Assembly: GCA_046329555.1 (NCBI GenBank)
Contig: JAXLUK010000001.1
Location: forward strand, 248,001 to 312,000
DNA: 64,000 nt
Source: UBA1941 sp046329555
GTDB taxonomy: Bacteria; Bacteroidota; Bacteroidia; Chitinophagales; LD1
Reading direction: 5' to 3'
Below are positions 45,120 to 53,697 of the stretch, piece after piece. The notes under the pieces are model-generated. The model made no database searches. It was not told the DNA's origin and was given only the letters and a program-made list of their open reading frames with translations. Each line of letters begins with the position of its first letter. Positions within the stretch are counted from its first letter, which is position 1. Both the position numbers and the translations under genes were made by a program.

Positions 45120-46964
45120 ATGTGCGGTTTAGCTGGATTTGTAAGCACTAAAAAATCGTCTACAGAGGAACTTTCGTTGTTAAACCGTATGTTGGCTGTA
45201 ATCGGTCATCGCGGTCCAGATGCACGAAATTTAGAAGTGTACGACGAACATGTGCACCTAGGGCACAATCGATTAAGTATTATTGATTTAAGTAATGATG
45301 GTACGCAACCTATAGAAAAAGATGGTTGTTCCATTGTTTTTAATGGAGAAATCTACAATTACATAGAAATAAGAGCTGAGTTATTGCAAAAGGGATATTC
45401 CTTTAAAACTGCGACCGACACCGAAGTCATTATTGCTGCCTACAAGGAATACGGCTTTGAATGCGTGAGTAAATTCGTAGGTATGTGGAGTTTCGCCTTG
45501 TATGACAGCCATAAGAAATTACTATTCTGTTCAAGAGACCATTTTGGGATAAAGCCATTTTATTATTATCAGGATTATACTGGATTTTATTTTGCTTCTG
45601 AGTACAAATCCTTCTTTGAGGTATCAACTTTTAACAAAACAATTAATACCAACCAAGTTTCAAGAGCGCTGCAATTTGGTTGGCTATGTTACAAAGATGA
45701 AACCTTTTTAAGTTCGCTAAAGTCATTAGAACCAGGTTACAATTTAATTTTACAGGAAGGTAAAATAGCCATCCGACAATACTGGGACCTACAAAAAGTA
45801 GAATCACCTCAACTATCAGCTACAGAAGCTCAACGCAGACTAGAAGCCCAGATCATAGATAGTGTTAAGTTACACATGCGTGCTGATGTGGAAGTTGGCG
45901 TTTGTTTAAGCGGAGGAATCGATTCGTCAATACTTACAGGGGTGATCGGAACGCATTTACCCAGATTAAAATTCAAAACTTTCTCCATTTACTATGAAGG
46001 AAAGGGAAAGGTTGATGAACGTGAATATATGCATGCAGTAGTAGATAAGTATCCGCAAATTGATGCCGACTACTACCAACCTACTGAAAACGAAGTCTTA
46101 GATAACTTAGGCGAGATTATCAAGATGGCGGATGTTCCGATTACCGGGTCATCCAATATCTCCCATTACTTTCTCACCAAGCGCATTCATGAAAAAGGCG
46201 TTAAAGTGGTTCTGGATGGACAAGGTGTAGATGAGTATTTCTGTGGGTACCAACATGCCGGGTATCGATTTTTTGCAGATCTGTTAAACTCCGGAAACAT
46301 TACTTCTTTTGTTTCTGAAGTAAACATGCTTCGTAAGAAAAAGGCTTTGCCATTATCAGGAGTGATGGATTTATGCGGCAAATCTTTTTTGTCGACTATT
46401 TTATCTGAACAGGCTATCCATGAGTTTGAGTATAAGCATTACTACCCTAATGTTATTGATAACAACCTTACCCCACCATTTAAACTAACAGCGGAACCCG
46501 GCCTTACCAAGCTTCAGCAGTTCAGCAAACATATGCTGTTCTGTACTAGCCTTCCAACAATCTTGCATTATGTAGACAGAATGACAATGGCACATTCGTT
46601 GGAGTCGAGAGTACCTTTTTTAGATCATCGTTTAGTGACACTAGGATATTCTCTTCCTAACAACTTCAAGGTCAAGCGCGGCACAACTAAGTATCTTTTG
46701 CGGGAATCGGCTAAATCTGTTTTACCCGAAAAGGTATACTCAAGAAATGACAAAAAAGGGTTCGTCACTCCAGGCGAGAATATTTGGTTGAGAACCAGTT
46801 TGCGCCATCTTCTTGAATTTGACTTCAGCGTCATTCCATATATTGACAAAAAAAAGACGCAAAAGGTGATCAACAGATATCTTCATGGATCAAACAAAGA
46901 TGCGCGGTTGGTTTGGCGTTTGGCCATGCTTCATTATTGGGTTAAACTAAACAAACTAGGTTGA
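45120..46964 (+). CDS. asnB: Glutamine-dependent asparagine synthase-type amidotransferase (AsnB family)
   Basis: 614 residues. The start at 45120 places the nucleophile Cys as residue 2 (MCGLAGF), as required after removal of Met. The class II glutaminase domain covers about 1-190 (GHRGPDAR, HLGHNRLSIIDLS, FNGEIYNY). The synthetase domain has the pyrophosphate loop SGGIDSS near 264. It may make asparagine, but in clusters with polysaccharide genes such proteins often amidate sugar acids or act in surface glycan synthesis. It overlaps the next gene by 4 bases (TTGA), making it the first gene of a three-gene coupled unit. Confidence 0.93.
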   Translation: MCGLAGFVSTKKSSTEELSLLNRMLAVIGHRGPDARNLEVYDEHVHLGHNRLSIIDLSNDGTQPIEKDGCSIVFNGEIYNYIEIRAELLQKGYSFKTATDTEVIIAAYKEYGFECVSKFVGMWSFALYDSHKKLLFCSRDHFGIKPFYYYQDYTGFYFASEYKSFFEVSTFNKTINTNQVSRALQFGWLCYKDETFLSSLKSLEPGYNLILQEGKIAIRQYWDLQKVESPQLSATEAQRRLEAQIIDSVKLHMRADVEVGVCLSGGIDSSILTGVIGTHLPRLKFKTFSIYYEGKGKVDEREYMHAVVDKYPQIDADYYQPTENEVLDNLGEIIKMADVPITGSSNISHYFLTKRIHEKGVKVVLDGQGVDEYFCGYQHAGYRFFADLLNSGNITSFVSEVNMLRKKKALPLSGVMDLCGKSFLSTILSEQAIHEFEYKHYYPNVIDNNLTPPFKLTAEPGLTKLQQFSKHMLFCTSLPTILHYVDRMTMAHSLESRVPFLDHRLVTLGYSLPNNFKVKRGTTKYLLRESAKSVLPEKVYSRNDKKGFVTPGENIWLRTSLRHLLEFDFSVIPYIDKKKTQKVINRYLHGSNKDARLVWRLAMLHYWVKLNKLG

Positions 46965-48244
46965 AAAAATTATCCTACAAAACCACCTGTCAGTGCAAGC
47001 CAGAATTGGAATATTTCATCCAACTGTTAGAGCAAAACTACGAGGTATCCCTTTACGAAACAACCACATCTGAAGCTGATGTCAATTTCGGTAACCTGCC
47101 CAATAATTCCTTTTTTGCCGATAGCAATTTTCTAGAATTTAGAAGTCAAACCTTCAAGCCGAATAACTTTCTTAAGCATACTGACTTCATTTATCACCAG
47201 GATCAGGAGGACATTCCTGCTACAGTTTTTTTCTTGATAAATTGCTTACAAGAACGAAATGTTGATTTTAATCAACTTGATCACCTCGGGAGATACAATC
47301 CCGAATTTTCGTTCCAAGTAAACCAGCAAAAAGTTCAGGTTAACTACGTTGGCCAGTTGATTGATTCCTATGTGGAGAAATTTCTACCTTCTATCGCAAA
47401 CTTAAAAAAGAAAACACCATCAAAAATTTTTCTATCTCATGATATGGATACTATCTTCGGATCTTTAAGACAAGATACGTTCTGGGCGGTAAGAAATTTG
47501 AAGTTAGATACCGCATTTAAAGTATTTTTGAAAAATATCTTCCAAAAACCTGAATGGCTCAATATCGATCAAATCATGAAGATTGAGTCTGAATACGATT
47601 ATACTTCCACTTTCTTCTGGATGACAGAAAGAGGAAAAACCATAAATAACCTGAGTAATTCTGACTACAACATTTCAAACACAAAAGTAAAAGCAGCTAT
47701 TCACACAGCTAACGTGAATGGTTGGGGCAATGGCTTACACAAAGGAATAGGGCCAACAACATTTAATGAAGAACTGCAGAAGCTACCCCTGGCGGTCAAA
47801 TCCAATCGGTACCATTACCTATATTTTAATCCTCATGTAGACTATGACAAAATAGCGAACGCTGGTCTTCTTCTCGACTGCACTTTGGGTTTTGCGGATA
47901 GGATTGGCATGAGAAACAGCTACGGCTTACCATTTTCACCTTTCAACTATTCTACCTTAAAACCTTATTCATTTGTAGAATGCCCATTACATATGATGGA
48001 TACCACCTACCACTACTACAACAAGAAAGGAGCTAACGAATTTGTCAAGGACGTCATTAGCTTCGTTGAGGCAAACCGCACGAATTGCGTTCTTTCCCTA
48101 CTTATTCATAATAATTACATCAGCGGTTATAAGTTTCAGGAATACTTAAAGGCATTCAAATCATTATTAGCCTATTTCTACGACAACAACTTTAGGTCAA
48201 TAAACGAAACGGAAATCATAACAAGTTATGGTACCAGAAATTGA
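46961..48244 (+). CDS. Polysaccharide deacetylase-like protein (probable DUF7033/CE4-related family)
   Basis: 427 residues, starting at a TTG that overlaps the asnB stop (TTGA). Coupling and the plausible MKKLSYK N-terminus favour it over any internal ATG. No signal peptide. A deacetylase-like barrel is suggested by FLSHDMD (about residue 166, the likely metal Asp), the loop CTLGFADRIGMRNSYGLPF, and a His in NPHVDYDKIA. The second half carries SLLIHNNY. Full NodB motifs are not clear, so activity is uncertain. It overlaps the GNAT-like gene by 17 bases; the product probably acts on a glycan precursor in the cytoplasm. Confidence 0.75.
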   Translation: MKKLSYKTTCQCKPELEYFIQLLEQNYEVSLYETTTSEADVNFGNLPNNSFFADSNFLEFRSQTFKPNNFLKHTDFIYHQDQEDIPATVFFLINCLQERNVDFNQLDHLGRYNPEFSFQVNQQKVQVNYVGQLIDSYVEKFLPSIANLKKKTPSKIFLSHDMDTIFGSLRQDTFWAVRNLKLDTAFKVFLKNIFQKPEWLNIDQIMKIESEYDYTSTFFWMTERGKTINNLSNSDYNISNTKVKAAIHTANVNGWGNGLHKGIGPTTFNEELQKLPLAVKSNRYHYLYFNPHVDYDKIANAGLLLDCTLGFADRIGMRNSYGLPFSPFNYSTLKPYSFVECPLHMMDTTYHYYNKKGANEFVKDVISFVEANRTNCVLSLLIHNNYISGYKFQEYLKAFKSLLAYFYDNNFRSINETEIITSYGTRN

Positions 48245-49292
48245 AATAAGACTTATTCATAACGAAGAGTATGAACAAGCAAATACATTTTACAATGCCG
48301 TTCACGGAACGAATAGGACATTCGAACAGTTTCGTTGGGAGTTTATTGAGGGACCCGGCGGACCTGCTATATATGTAGTAGCCGTTGATAAGTCAACAAA
48401 ACGGATTGTGGGTACCCAATGCGCTATCCCTATTGAATGGATTGATCCGGATGGCAATGTCATTTTAACAGCAAAAAGTGAAGACACCCTTATACATCCT
48501 TCCTATCGAGGATTAAAAATTTTCGAAAAGATGTATGACTTGCTTTTTGCTGAATGTAAACGAAATGGCATCGTAGCCATTTGGGGTTTCACCTACGCCA
48601 TCAAACCGTTTGCCAAGGTTGGATTCGCCATACCTTATCACCAAATACAAGGACTTTATGTATTCAGTCCTATACGCGCATTCAACATAATTTCATCATT
48701 GAATGCGAATAATACCTTTTTAACTAAACTCAAAATTGCCGGCTTTACAGCATTGAGCTGGCTCACGGGTGTTTTTTCAAAAACCGCTAATAAATCAAAG
48801 GTAGAAACAACATTTAATACAATTGGGAGCAGCTTATCGGTTGACGTTGCTAAGGCCGTTTCAGGGCAATATTTCCTCAGCGAAAATCAAAAATACATCG
48901 AATGGCGATTACTTCAGAATCCTTACGAGAATGATTACTTTGAGATTTGTGGTCTGGGCGAAAACGGCGATTCACAGGTAAGCATTATTTTAAATTTTAA
49001 AAATAAAGATGTTTGTTATCTGGAACAGATTATCTTTAATACTTCCGAAAATCAGCTTATTGAAAGCACATTGACCAAAGCCATTCAGTTCGCAAAAAGT
49101 AAAGGGGTGGCAATGATCAGATTTTGGGCTTTTGATTATTCTGAAAAACAAAAAACCGATTTACAATTCATAACCAATGCCGGATTTAAGGTTGCCCGAC
49201 GCGGCATTAGTTTCGTTTGGTATGATTTTTCGCAAAAAATAGATCCTAACCAGATTTATCTTAACAGAATCTATACACAAGGGAACTTATGA
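48228..49292 (+). CDS. GNAT-like acyltransferase
   Basis: 354 residues. Two GNAT-like modules can be seen. The N-terminal one (about 5-160) has the acyl-CoA segment TLIHPSYRGLKIFEKMYDLL, corresponding to motif A, then WGFTYAIKPFAKVGF. The C-terminal part (about 220-340) repeats beta-alpha features (LEQIIFNTSENQLIESTLTK, FITNAGFKVARRG). It would transfer an acyl group, perhaps to an amino sugar exposed by the deacetylase. It overlaps upstream by 17 bases and the DUF421 gene by 4 (ATGA). Confidence 0.8.
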   Translation: MVPEIEIRLIHNEEYEQANTFYNAVHGTNRTFEQFRWEFIEGPGGPAIYVVAVDKSTKRIVGTQCAIPIEWIDPDGNVILTAKSEDTLIHPSYRGLKIFEKMYDLLFAECKRNGIVAIWGFTYAIKPFAKVGFAIPYHQIQGLYVFSPIRAFNIISSLNANNTFLTKLKIAGFTALSWLTGVFSKTANKSKVETTFNTIGSSLSVDVAKAVSGQYFLSENQKYIEWRLLQNPYENDYFEICGLGENGDSQVSIILNFKNKDVCYLEQIIFNTSENQLIESTLTKAIQFAKSKGVAMIRFWAFDYSEKQKTDLQFITNAGFKVARRGISFVWYDFSQKIDPNQIYLNRIYTQGNL

Positions 49293-49807
49293 CTACCCTC
49301 TCCCCCCTCCTGCTCATTGTCGGAAAATCTGTGGCAGTTTACCTGTTTATCCTTGTTGCCATCCGGCTGTTTGGTAAAAAGGAATTGGCGCAATTGTCTA
49401 TTATCGATCTGGTGTTTATCCTGCTGATCAGCAACTCGGTTCAAAATGCGATGGTGGGGCCCGACACTTCGCTAATCGGCGGCCTTGCCGCAGCAACCGG
49501 CCTTTTCCTAATCAATTACCTGTTCAAATTCCTGAACTACCGATTTCCTGCATTCGGGAAAGCCCTGCAGGGTGAAGCTATCATGCTGATCTATGAAGGA
49601 AAAATACTTACCGAAAATATGGCTCGAGTTCGCCTTACCATAGAAGAATTAGAAGCGGCTGCGCGCGAGCATGGCGTTGAATCATTGAACGATGTGAACC
49701 TGGCGGTGATGGAAGCCGATGGCAACATCAGCATCCTGTCAGAGAACTACCAGGCAAAAACCAGAAAGAAACGCCGCTCCAATAAATTGGTGACCAGAAT
49801 GAATTAA
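49289..49807 (+). CDS. DUF421 (YetF-like) membrane protein
   Basis: 172 residues with three N-terminal helices (about 5-28, 35-53 and 60-82) and a cytoplasmic domain. Motifs RLFGKKELAQLSIIDLVFILL and GEAIMLIYEGKILTENMARV are diagnostic of DUF421. The family function is unknown. Although the ATG overlaps the GNAT-like gene by 4 bases, base composition becomes GC-richer here, like the rest of the chromosome, so it may belong to the older backbone next to the AT-rich cassette. Confidence 0.9.
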   Translation: MTTLSPLLLIVGKSVAVYLFILVAIRLFGKKELAQLSIIDLVFILLISNSVQNAMVGPDTSLIGGLAAATGLFLINYLFKFLNYRFPAFGKALQGEAIMLIYEGKILTENMARVRLTIEELEAAAREHGVESLNDVNLAVMEADGNISILSENYQAKTRKKRRSNKLVTRMN

Positions 49808-49819
49808 TATTGCCGCGAA

Positions 49820-50338
49820 ATGATACCTATGAACGGCAAAACTCCGAAGGACTCTACCATCATGATGACGGAAATAGTTCTTCCTAACGATACGAACGCC
49901 TTACACAACCTGCGCGGTGGAAAAATTCTTCATTGGATGGATATCGCCTCTGCCATCGCAGCAGGCAAACACGCGAATGCCGTGGTGGTAACCGCTTCGG
50001 TTGATAATGTTTCCTTCGAAAATCCCATTAAACTGGGCGATGTAGTGACCATTACGGCAAAGGTGACCAGGGTATTCAATACCTCGATGGAAACACATAT
50101 TCAGGTTTGGGCAGAAAATCTGCCTACCCAAACCCGCTATCGTTGCAACGAAGCTTATTACACCTTCGTGGCACTCGATAGCAATGGCCGTCCTAAGAAA
50201 TCAGTACCCCTGATTCCGGAAACAGAAGAAGAACAAAAACAATACGAAGGCGCACAACGCCGCCGTGAGTTGCGCCTGGTGTTGGCCGGACGCATGAAGG
50301 GCGAAGATGCCAAAGAACTCAAGGCCATGTTCCAATAA
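49820..50338 (+). CDS. Acyl-CoA thioesterase, hotdog fold (YciA/BACH type)
   Basis: 172 residues. The hotdog core has NALHNLRGGKILHWMDIASAI (with the catalytic Asp) and HANAVVVTASVDNVSFENPI, matching cytosolic acyl-CoA thioesterases. The C-terminus is a charged helical extension. It hydrolyses acyl-CoA to free acid and CoA; chain-length preference is unknown. ATG 49829 is an alternative start. A TAATATTG sequence at 49805-49812 could be a weak -7 box, and a hairpin terminator follows the stop. Confidence 0.93.
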   Translation: MIPMNGKTPKDSTIMMTEIVLPNDTNALHNLRGGKILHWMDIASAIAAGKHANAVVVTASVDNVSFENPIKLGDVVTITAKVTRVFNTSMETHIQVWAENLPTQTRYRCNEAYYTFVALDSNGRPKKSVPLIPETEEEQKQYEGAQRRRELRLVLAGRMKGEDAKELKAMFQ

Positions 50339-50341
50339 AAA

Positions 50342-50372
50342 CCGGGATAAGGCTTCCCCTATCCCGGCAATT
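50342..50372 (+). terminator. Terminator after the thioesterase gene
   Basis: CCGGGATA (50342-50349) pairs with TATCCCGG (50360-50367), an 8-bp stem with a 10-base loop, followed by CAATTTCTTGTTT. The T-run is imperfect; it may serve both convergent genes. Confidence 0.6.
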
Positions 50373-50389
50373 TCTTGTTTGCTATAAGT

Positions 50390-50737
50390 TTACTTTACTG
50401 TTCTCACGATGGTCTGCGATTCTACCTGACCATTCACCAATGCGAAAACATTGATAAAATAATTGCTGCCGTGAGGTAACTGAAATTCATCAAAAGTGAT
50501 ATCGGTACCAGTTCCGGTGGCTAAAATTTTTCCGTAATCCGTTTTCACGTCGTAGTTGATAAGGTCGCTGCTCACTTCTGCTGCTTCTGTGGTTTTGCAG
50601 GAAAGATGCAGCATTTTAGGTGCGGTTTCCCGGCACTCTAATACAATGACCGAACTGCTTAGGTTATCGATTGCGGCCTGTGTGGCACCTGCCAAACCCA
50701 TTGCCAGAACGGCGAAAAATGTCCGTTTAAACATCAT
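50390..50737 (-). CDS. Small secreted protein, probable beta-sandwich fold
   Basis: 115 residues from ATG 50737 (MMFKRTFFAVLAMGLAGATQA), chosen because it gives a clean signal peptide; the upstream in-frame ATG 50773 adds 12 polar residues. The mature part (about 95 residues) alternates hydrophobic and polar residues with two Cys, and a Gly-rich middle (DYGKILATGTGTDITFDEF) of the kind seen in T9SS C-terminal sorting domains, but no full sorting motif. Function unknown. It converges with the thioesterase gene. Confidence 0.72.
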   Translation of the reverse strand: MMFKRTFFAVLAMGLAGATQAAIDNLSSSVIVLECRETAPKMLHLSCKTTEAAEVSSDLINYDVKTDYGKILATGTGTDITFDEFQLPHGSNYFINVFALVNGQVESQTIVRTVK

Positions 50738-50878
50738 GTTTTTAGTTTTCTGTTTTAACGGCGAGGCAGGCAAAAGGTTACACCGGCCTGCCCCTAATTT
50801 CGAAAAGCCATTGTTGTAATTGAATCGGGTTCCTTTAAATGATTGAGCGCTAACACCTATTTTGAAGGTTTATTTTAG

Positions 50879-50886
50879 TAGCTTCG
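50879..50886 (+). promoter_or_regulatory. Promoter -7 box of the ABC-F gene
   Basis: TAGCTTCG, 15 bases before ATG 50902; one base away from TAnnTTTG. Confidence 0.45.
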
Positions 50887-50901
50887 CGCCGCTTTTCCAC
50901 C

Positions 50902-52524
50902 ATGATTACTGTTTCTAATGTTTCGCTGCGCTACGGCAAGCGGGTGCTGTTTGAAGATGTTAACCTGAAGTTTACCTCGGGAAATTGCTACGGCATTATT
51001 GGCGCCAATGGCGCCGGCAAATCCACCTTTTTGAAGATTCTGCAAGGTGATATTGAACCCACAACGGGGCAGATCGCCTTTAGCAAGGGTATGCGCGTAG
51101 CCGTGCTCAAACAAAACCACTTTGAATTTGACGAGATACAGGTGCTGCAAACCGTGCTGATGGGCCACAAAACGCTTTGGGGCATTATGCAGGAAAAAGA
51201 AGCGCTGTACGCCAAGGAAGATTTCAGCGATGCCGATGGCGAGCGCGCCGGCGAACTGGAAAGTGAATTCAACGAATTAGATGGCTGGAATGCCGAAAGT
51301 AATGCGGCCGAATTGCTGAGTAAATTGGGGATCCGTGAAGACCTGCACTACCGGCAGGTTAAAGAGCTGGATGGTAATCAGAAAGTGCGGGTGCTATTAG
51401 CGCAGGCCTTATTCGGCAATCCCGATATTCTGTTTCTGGATGAACCTACGAACGACCTGGATGTGCAAACCATCAGCTGGCTGGAAGATTTTCTGGCAGA
51501 TTATAAAGGCATCATTCTGGTAGTGAGTCACGACCGTCACTTCCTGGATGCCGTGTGTACGCATGTGGTAGATATCGATTTTAGCAAGATGACGATCTAC
51601 ACCGGAAACTATTCCTTCTGGTATCAGTCTTCTCAGCTGGCAGCCCGTCAGAAGGCCGATGCCAATAAAAAAGCAGAAGACCGCATCCGCGAATTGCAGG
51701 AATTTATCCGGCGATTTTCAGCCAATGCCTCGAAATCGCGGCAGGCCACCAGCCGTAAAAAGGCGTTGGAAAAAATTAATGTGGAAGAAATCAAGCCTTC
51801 CAGCCGAAAATACCCGGGTATTATCTTCAATAACATGCTGCGCGAAGCAGGCAATGAAATTCTGGAGGTTAAAAATCTTTCTAAGTCAGTGAACGGGGAA
51901 TTGCTGTTTAGTCAGGTTAACTTTCAAATGAAGAAAGGTGATAAAATTGCCGTGCTCAGCGATAATAGCCTGGCTACTTCTGCCCTATTCAATATTTTGG
52001 CAGGATATGACCACGACTTTGGCGGCAGTTTCCAGTGGGGTGTTACTACGTCGCAAGCCAGCATTCCCAATGATAACTCCATTTATTTTGAAGGAAAAAC
52101 GGATAACCTGATTGATTGGTTACGCGAATTTTCTCCCGAAGAAAAAGATGAAACATTTATCCGCGGGTTTTTGGGTAAAATGTTGTTTTCCGGGGAAGAA
52201 GTGCTGAAACCCTGCAATGTGCTTTCAGGAGGCGAGAAAATGCGTTGTATGTTCTCGCGCATGATGCTGATGCGTGCCAATGTGTTGCTATTGGATGAAC
52301 CCACTAACCACCTGGACCTGGAATCCATTACCGCATTGAACAACGGATTGAAAGATTTTAAAGGAAATATACTCATTGCCTCGCGCGACCATGAATTGGT
52401 GGAAACCGTTTGTAACCGCGTGATTGAAATTACCCCGTACGGCATTCTGGATAAGGAAATGACTTACGATGAGTACATCAACAGCGAGCGGGTTCAGGAG
52501 CAAAAAGCGGCGCTGGTAGGTTAA
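50902..52524 (+). CDS. ABC-F family ATPase (YbiT/YkpA-like)
   Basis: 540 residues, two nucleotide-binding domains without membrane helices. NBD1 has Walker A GANGAGKST (about 34-42), a signature-like ELDGNQKVRV and Walker B FLDEPTNDLD. The interdomain linker is charged. NBD2 has signature LSGGEKMRCM and Walker B LLDEPTNHLD, but its Walker A position reads AVLSDNSLATSALF and lacks the Gly-Lys-Thr core. I recall that this clade commonly has such a replacement, so it may be functional divergence. ABC-F proteins act on ribosomes in translation quality control or antibiotic protection. Confidence 0.93.
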   Translation: MITVSNVSLRYGKRVLFEDVNLKFTSGNCYGIIGANGAGKSTFLKILQGDIEPTTGQIAFSKGMRVAVLKQNHFEFDEIQVLQTVLMGHKTLWGIMQEKEALYAKEDFSDADGERAGELESEFNELDGWNAESNAAELLSKLGIREDLHYRQVKELDGNQKVRVLLAQALFGNPDILFLDEPTNDLDVQTISWLEDFLADYKGIILVVSHDRHFLDAVCTHVVDIDFSKMTIYTGNYSFWYQSSQLAARQKADANKKAEDRIRELQEFIRRFSANASKSRQATSRKKALEKINVEEIKPSSRKYPGIIFNNMLREAGNEILEVKNLSKSVNGELLFSQVNFQMKKGDKIAVLSDNSLATSALFNILAGYDHDFGGSFQWGVTTSQASIPNDNSIYFEGKTDNLIDWLREFSPEEKDETFIRGFLGKMLFSGEEVLKPCNVLSGGEKMRCMFSRMMLMRANVLLLDEPTNHLDLESITALNNGLKDFKGNILIASRDHELVETVCNRVIEITPYGILDKEMTYDEYINSERVQEQKAALVG

Positions 52525-52603
52525 AAATCACCATCAGGCGGTAAAAAAGAAAATCGCTGGACAAGGGGTGCGCAAATTTTCTTTCTTCTTAGCCGCTAAA
52601 AAT

Positions 52604-52611
52604 TACTTTTG
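52604..52611 (+). promoter_or_regulatory. Promoter -7 box of nuoG
   Basis: TACTTTTG, a perfect TAnnTTTG, 6 bases before ATG 52618. It decides this start over the in-frame TTG at 52609, which lies within the box, and implies a leaderless nuo transcript. Confidence 0.65.
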
Positions 52612-52617
52612 TGGCTT

Positions 52618-53673
52618 ATGGCGAAAGTTACGATTGACGGTGTTACGGTAGAAGTTGAACCGGGTACCACCATTTTGAACGCCGCCCGCCAGATTGGCGG
52701 CGATTTGGTTCCACCGGCCATGTGTTATTACAGCAAGCTGAAAGGCAGCGGCGGTAAATGCCGGGTTTGTTTAGTAGAAATATCCAAAGGTAGCGATGCT
52801 AACCCCAATCCGATGCCCAAGCTGCAGGCAAGCTGCTGTACACCAATTGCCGACGGCATGGAGGTGAAAAATATGACCAGCGCCAAGGTGCAGGATATGC
52901 GCAAGGGTGTGGTAGAATTTCTACTCATGAACCATCCGCTGGATTGCCCGATTTGCGACCAGGCCGGTGAGTGTGATTTGCAAAACCTGGGATATAATTA
53001 CGGGGTAGAAGGTACCCGCTACCAGGAAGGTCGCCGTACTTTCGACCGTATTGATATTGGCGATAAAATACAGTTGCACATGACGCGCTGTATTCTGTGC
53101 TACCGCTGCACCTATGTGGCCGACCAGCTTACACCGGAACGCAGGCATGGTGTGATGAACCGGGGCGATGCCGCTGAAATTTCTACCTACATACAAAATG
53201 CCGTTGACAACGACATGAGCGGCAATATGATTGATGTTTGTCCGGTTGGCGCCCTCACCGATAAAACCTTCCGATTTAAGAGTCGGGTTTGGTTTACCAA
53301 GCCATACGATGCCCACCGCGAATGCACCAAGTGCTGTGGCAAAACCACCTTGTGGATGTTTGGCAAGGAAGTGCTGCGCGTTACCGCCCGGAAAAATGAA
53401 TATCACGAAGTGGAATCAGACGAAACGGGAAAAACACAATGGATTTGTAACGAATGCCGGTTCGACCATAAGGACGCAGCCCACTGGACCATTGAAGGCG
53501 TTCGCAAACACGAAAAATGGAGTGTGATTAACACTGGAAAATATCTGGGTGGAAAACAGCAGGTGGCTATTGAAGCCGACCGTACCTTGTTGTTCGGCAG
53601 AAATGAAGACCGCAAAGCCATTAGTATGAACGGCACCAAAACCCCTGAACAATCGCTGAGCAACGGCGAATAA
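52618..53673 (+). CDS. nuoG: NADH-quinone oxidoreductase subunit G, short form (iron-sulfur domain only)
   Basis: 351 residues. The N-terminal 2Fe-2S domain has its Cys ligands in CYYSKLKGSGGKCRVC and the later C. The HxxxC-type segment NHPLDCPICDQAGECDLQ and the 4Fe-4S motif CILCYRCTYVADQL...CPVGAL follow. The large molybdopterin-like C-terminal domain of enteric NuoG is absent, as commonly seen in this phylum; the C-terminus instead has further Cys pairs (CTKCCGK, CNEC). It belongs to the peripheral arm of complex I. Upstream is the unrelated ABC-F gene, so nuoA-F are not adjacent. Confidence 0.94.
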   Translation: MAKVTIDGVTVEVEPGTTILNAARQIGGDLVPPAMCYYSKLKGSGGKCRVCLVEISKGSDANPNPMPKLQASCCTPIADGMEVKNMTSAKVQDMRKGVVEFLLMNHPLDCPICDQAGECDLQNLGYNYGVEGTRYQEGRRTFDRIDIGDKIQLHMTRCILCYRCTYVADQLTPERRHGVMNRGDAAEISTYIQNAVDNDMSGNMIDVCPVGALTDKTFRFKSRVWFTKPYDAHRECTKCCGKTTLWMFGKEVLRVTARKNEYHEVESDETGKTQWICNECRFDHKDAAHWTIEGVRKHEKWSVINTGKYLGGKQQVAIEADRTLLFGRNEDRKAISMNGTKTPEQSLSNGE

Positions 53674-53697
53674 TTTTAACCGCAGGAACGATAAAAC

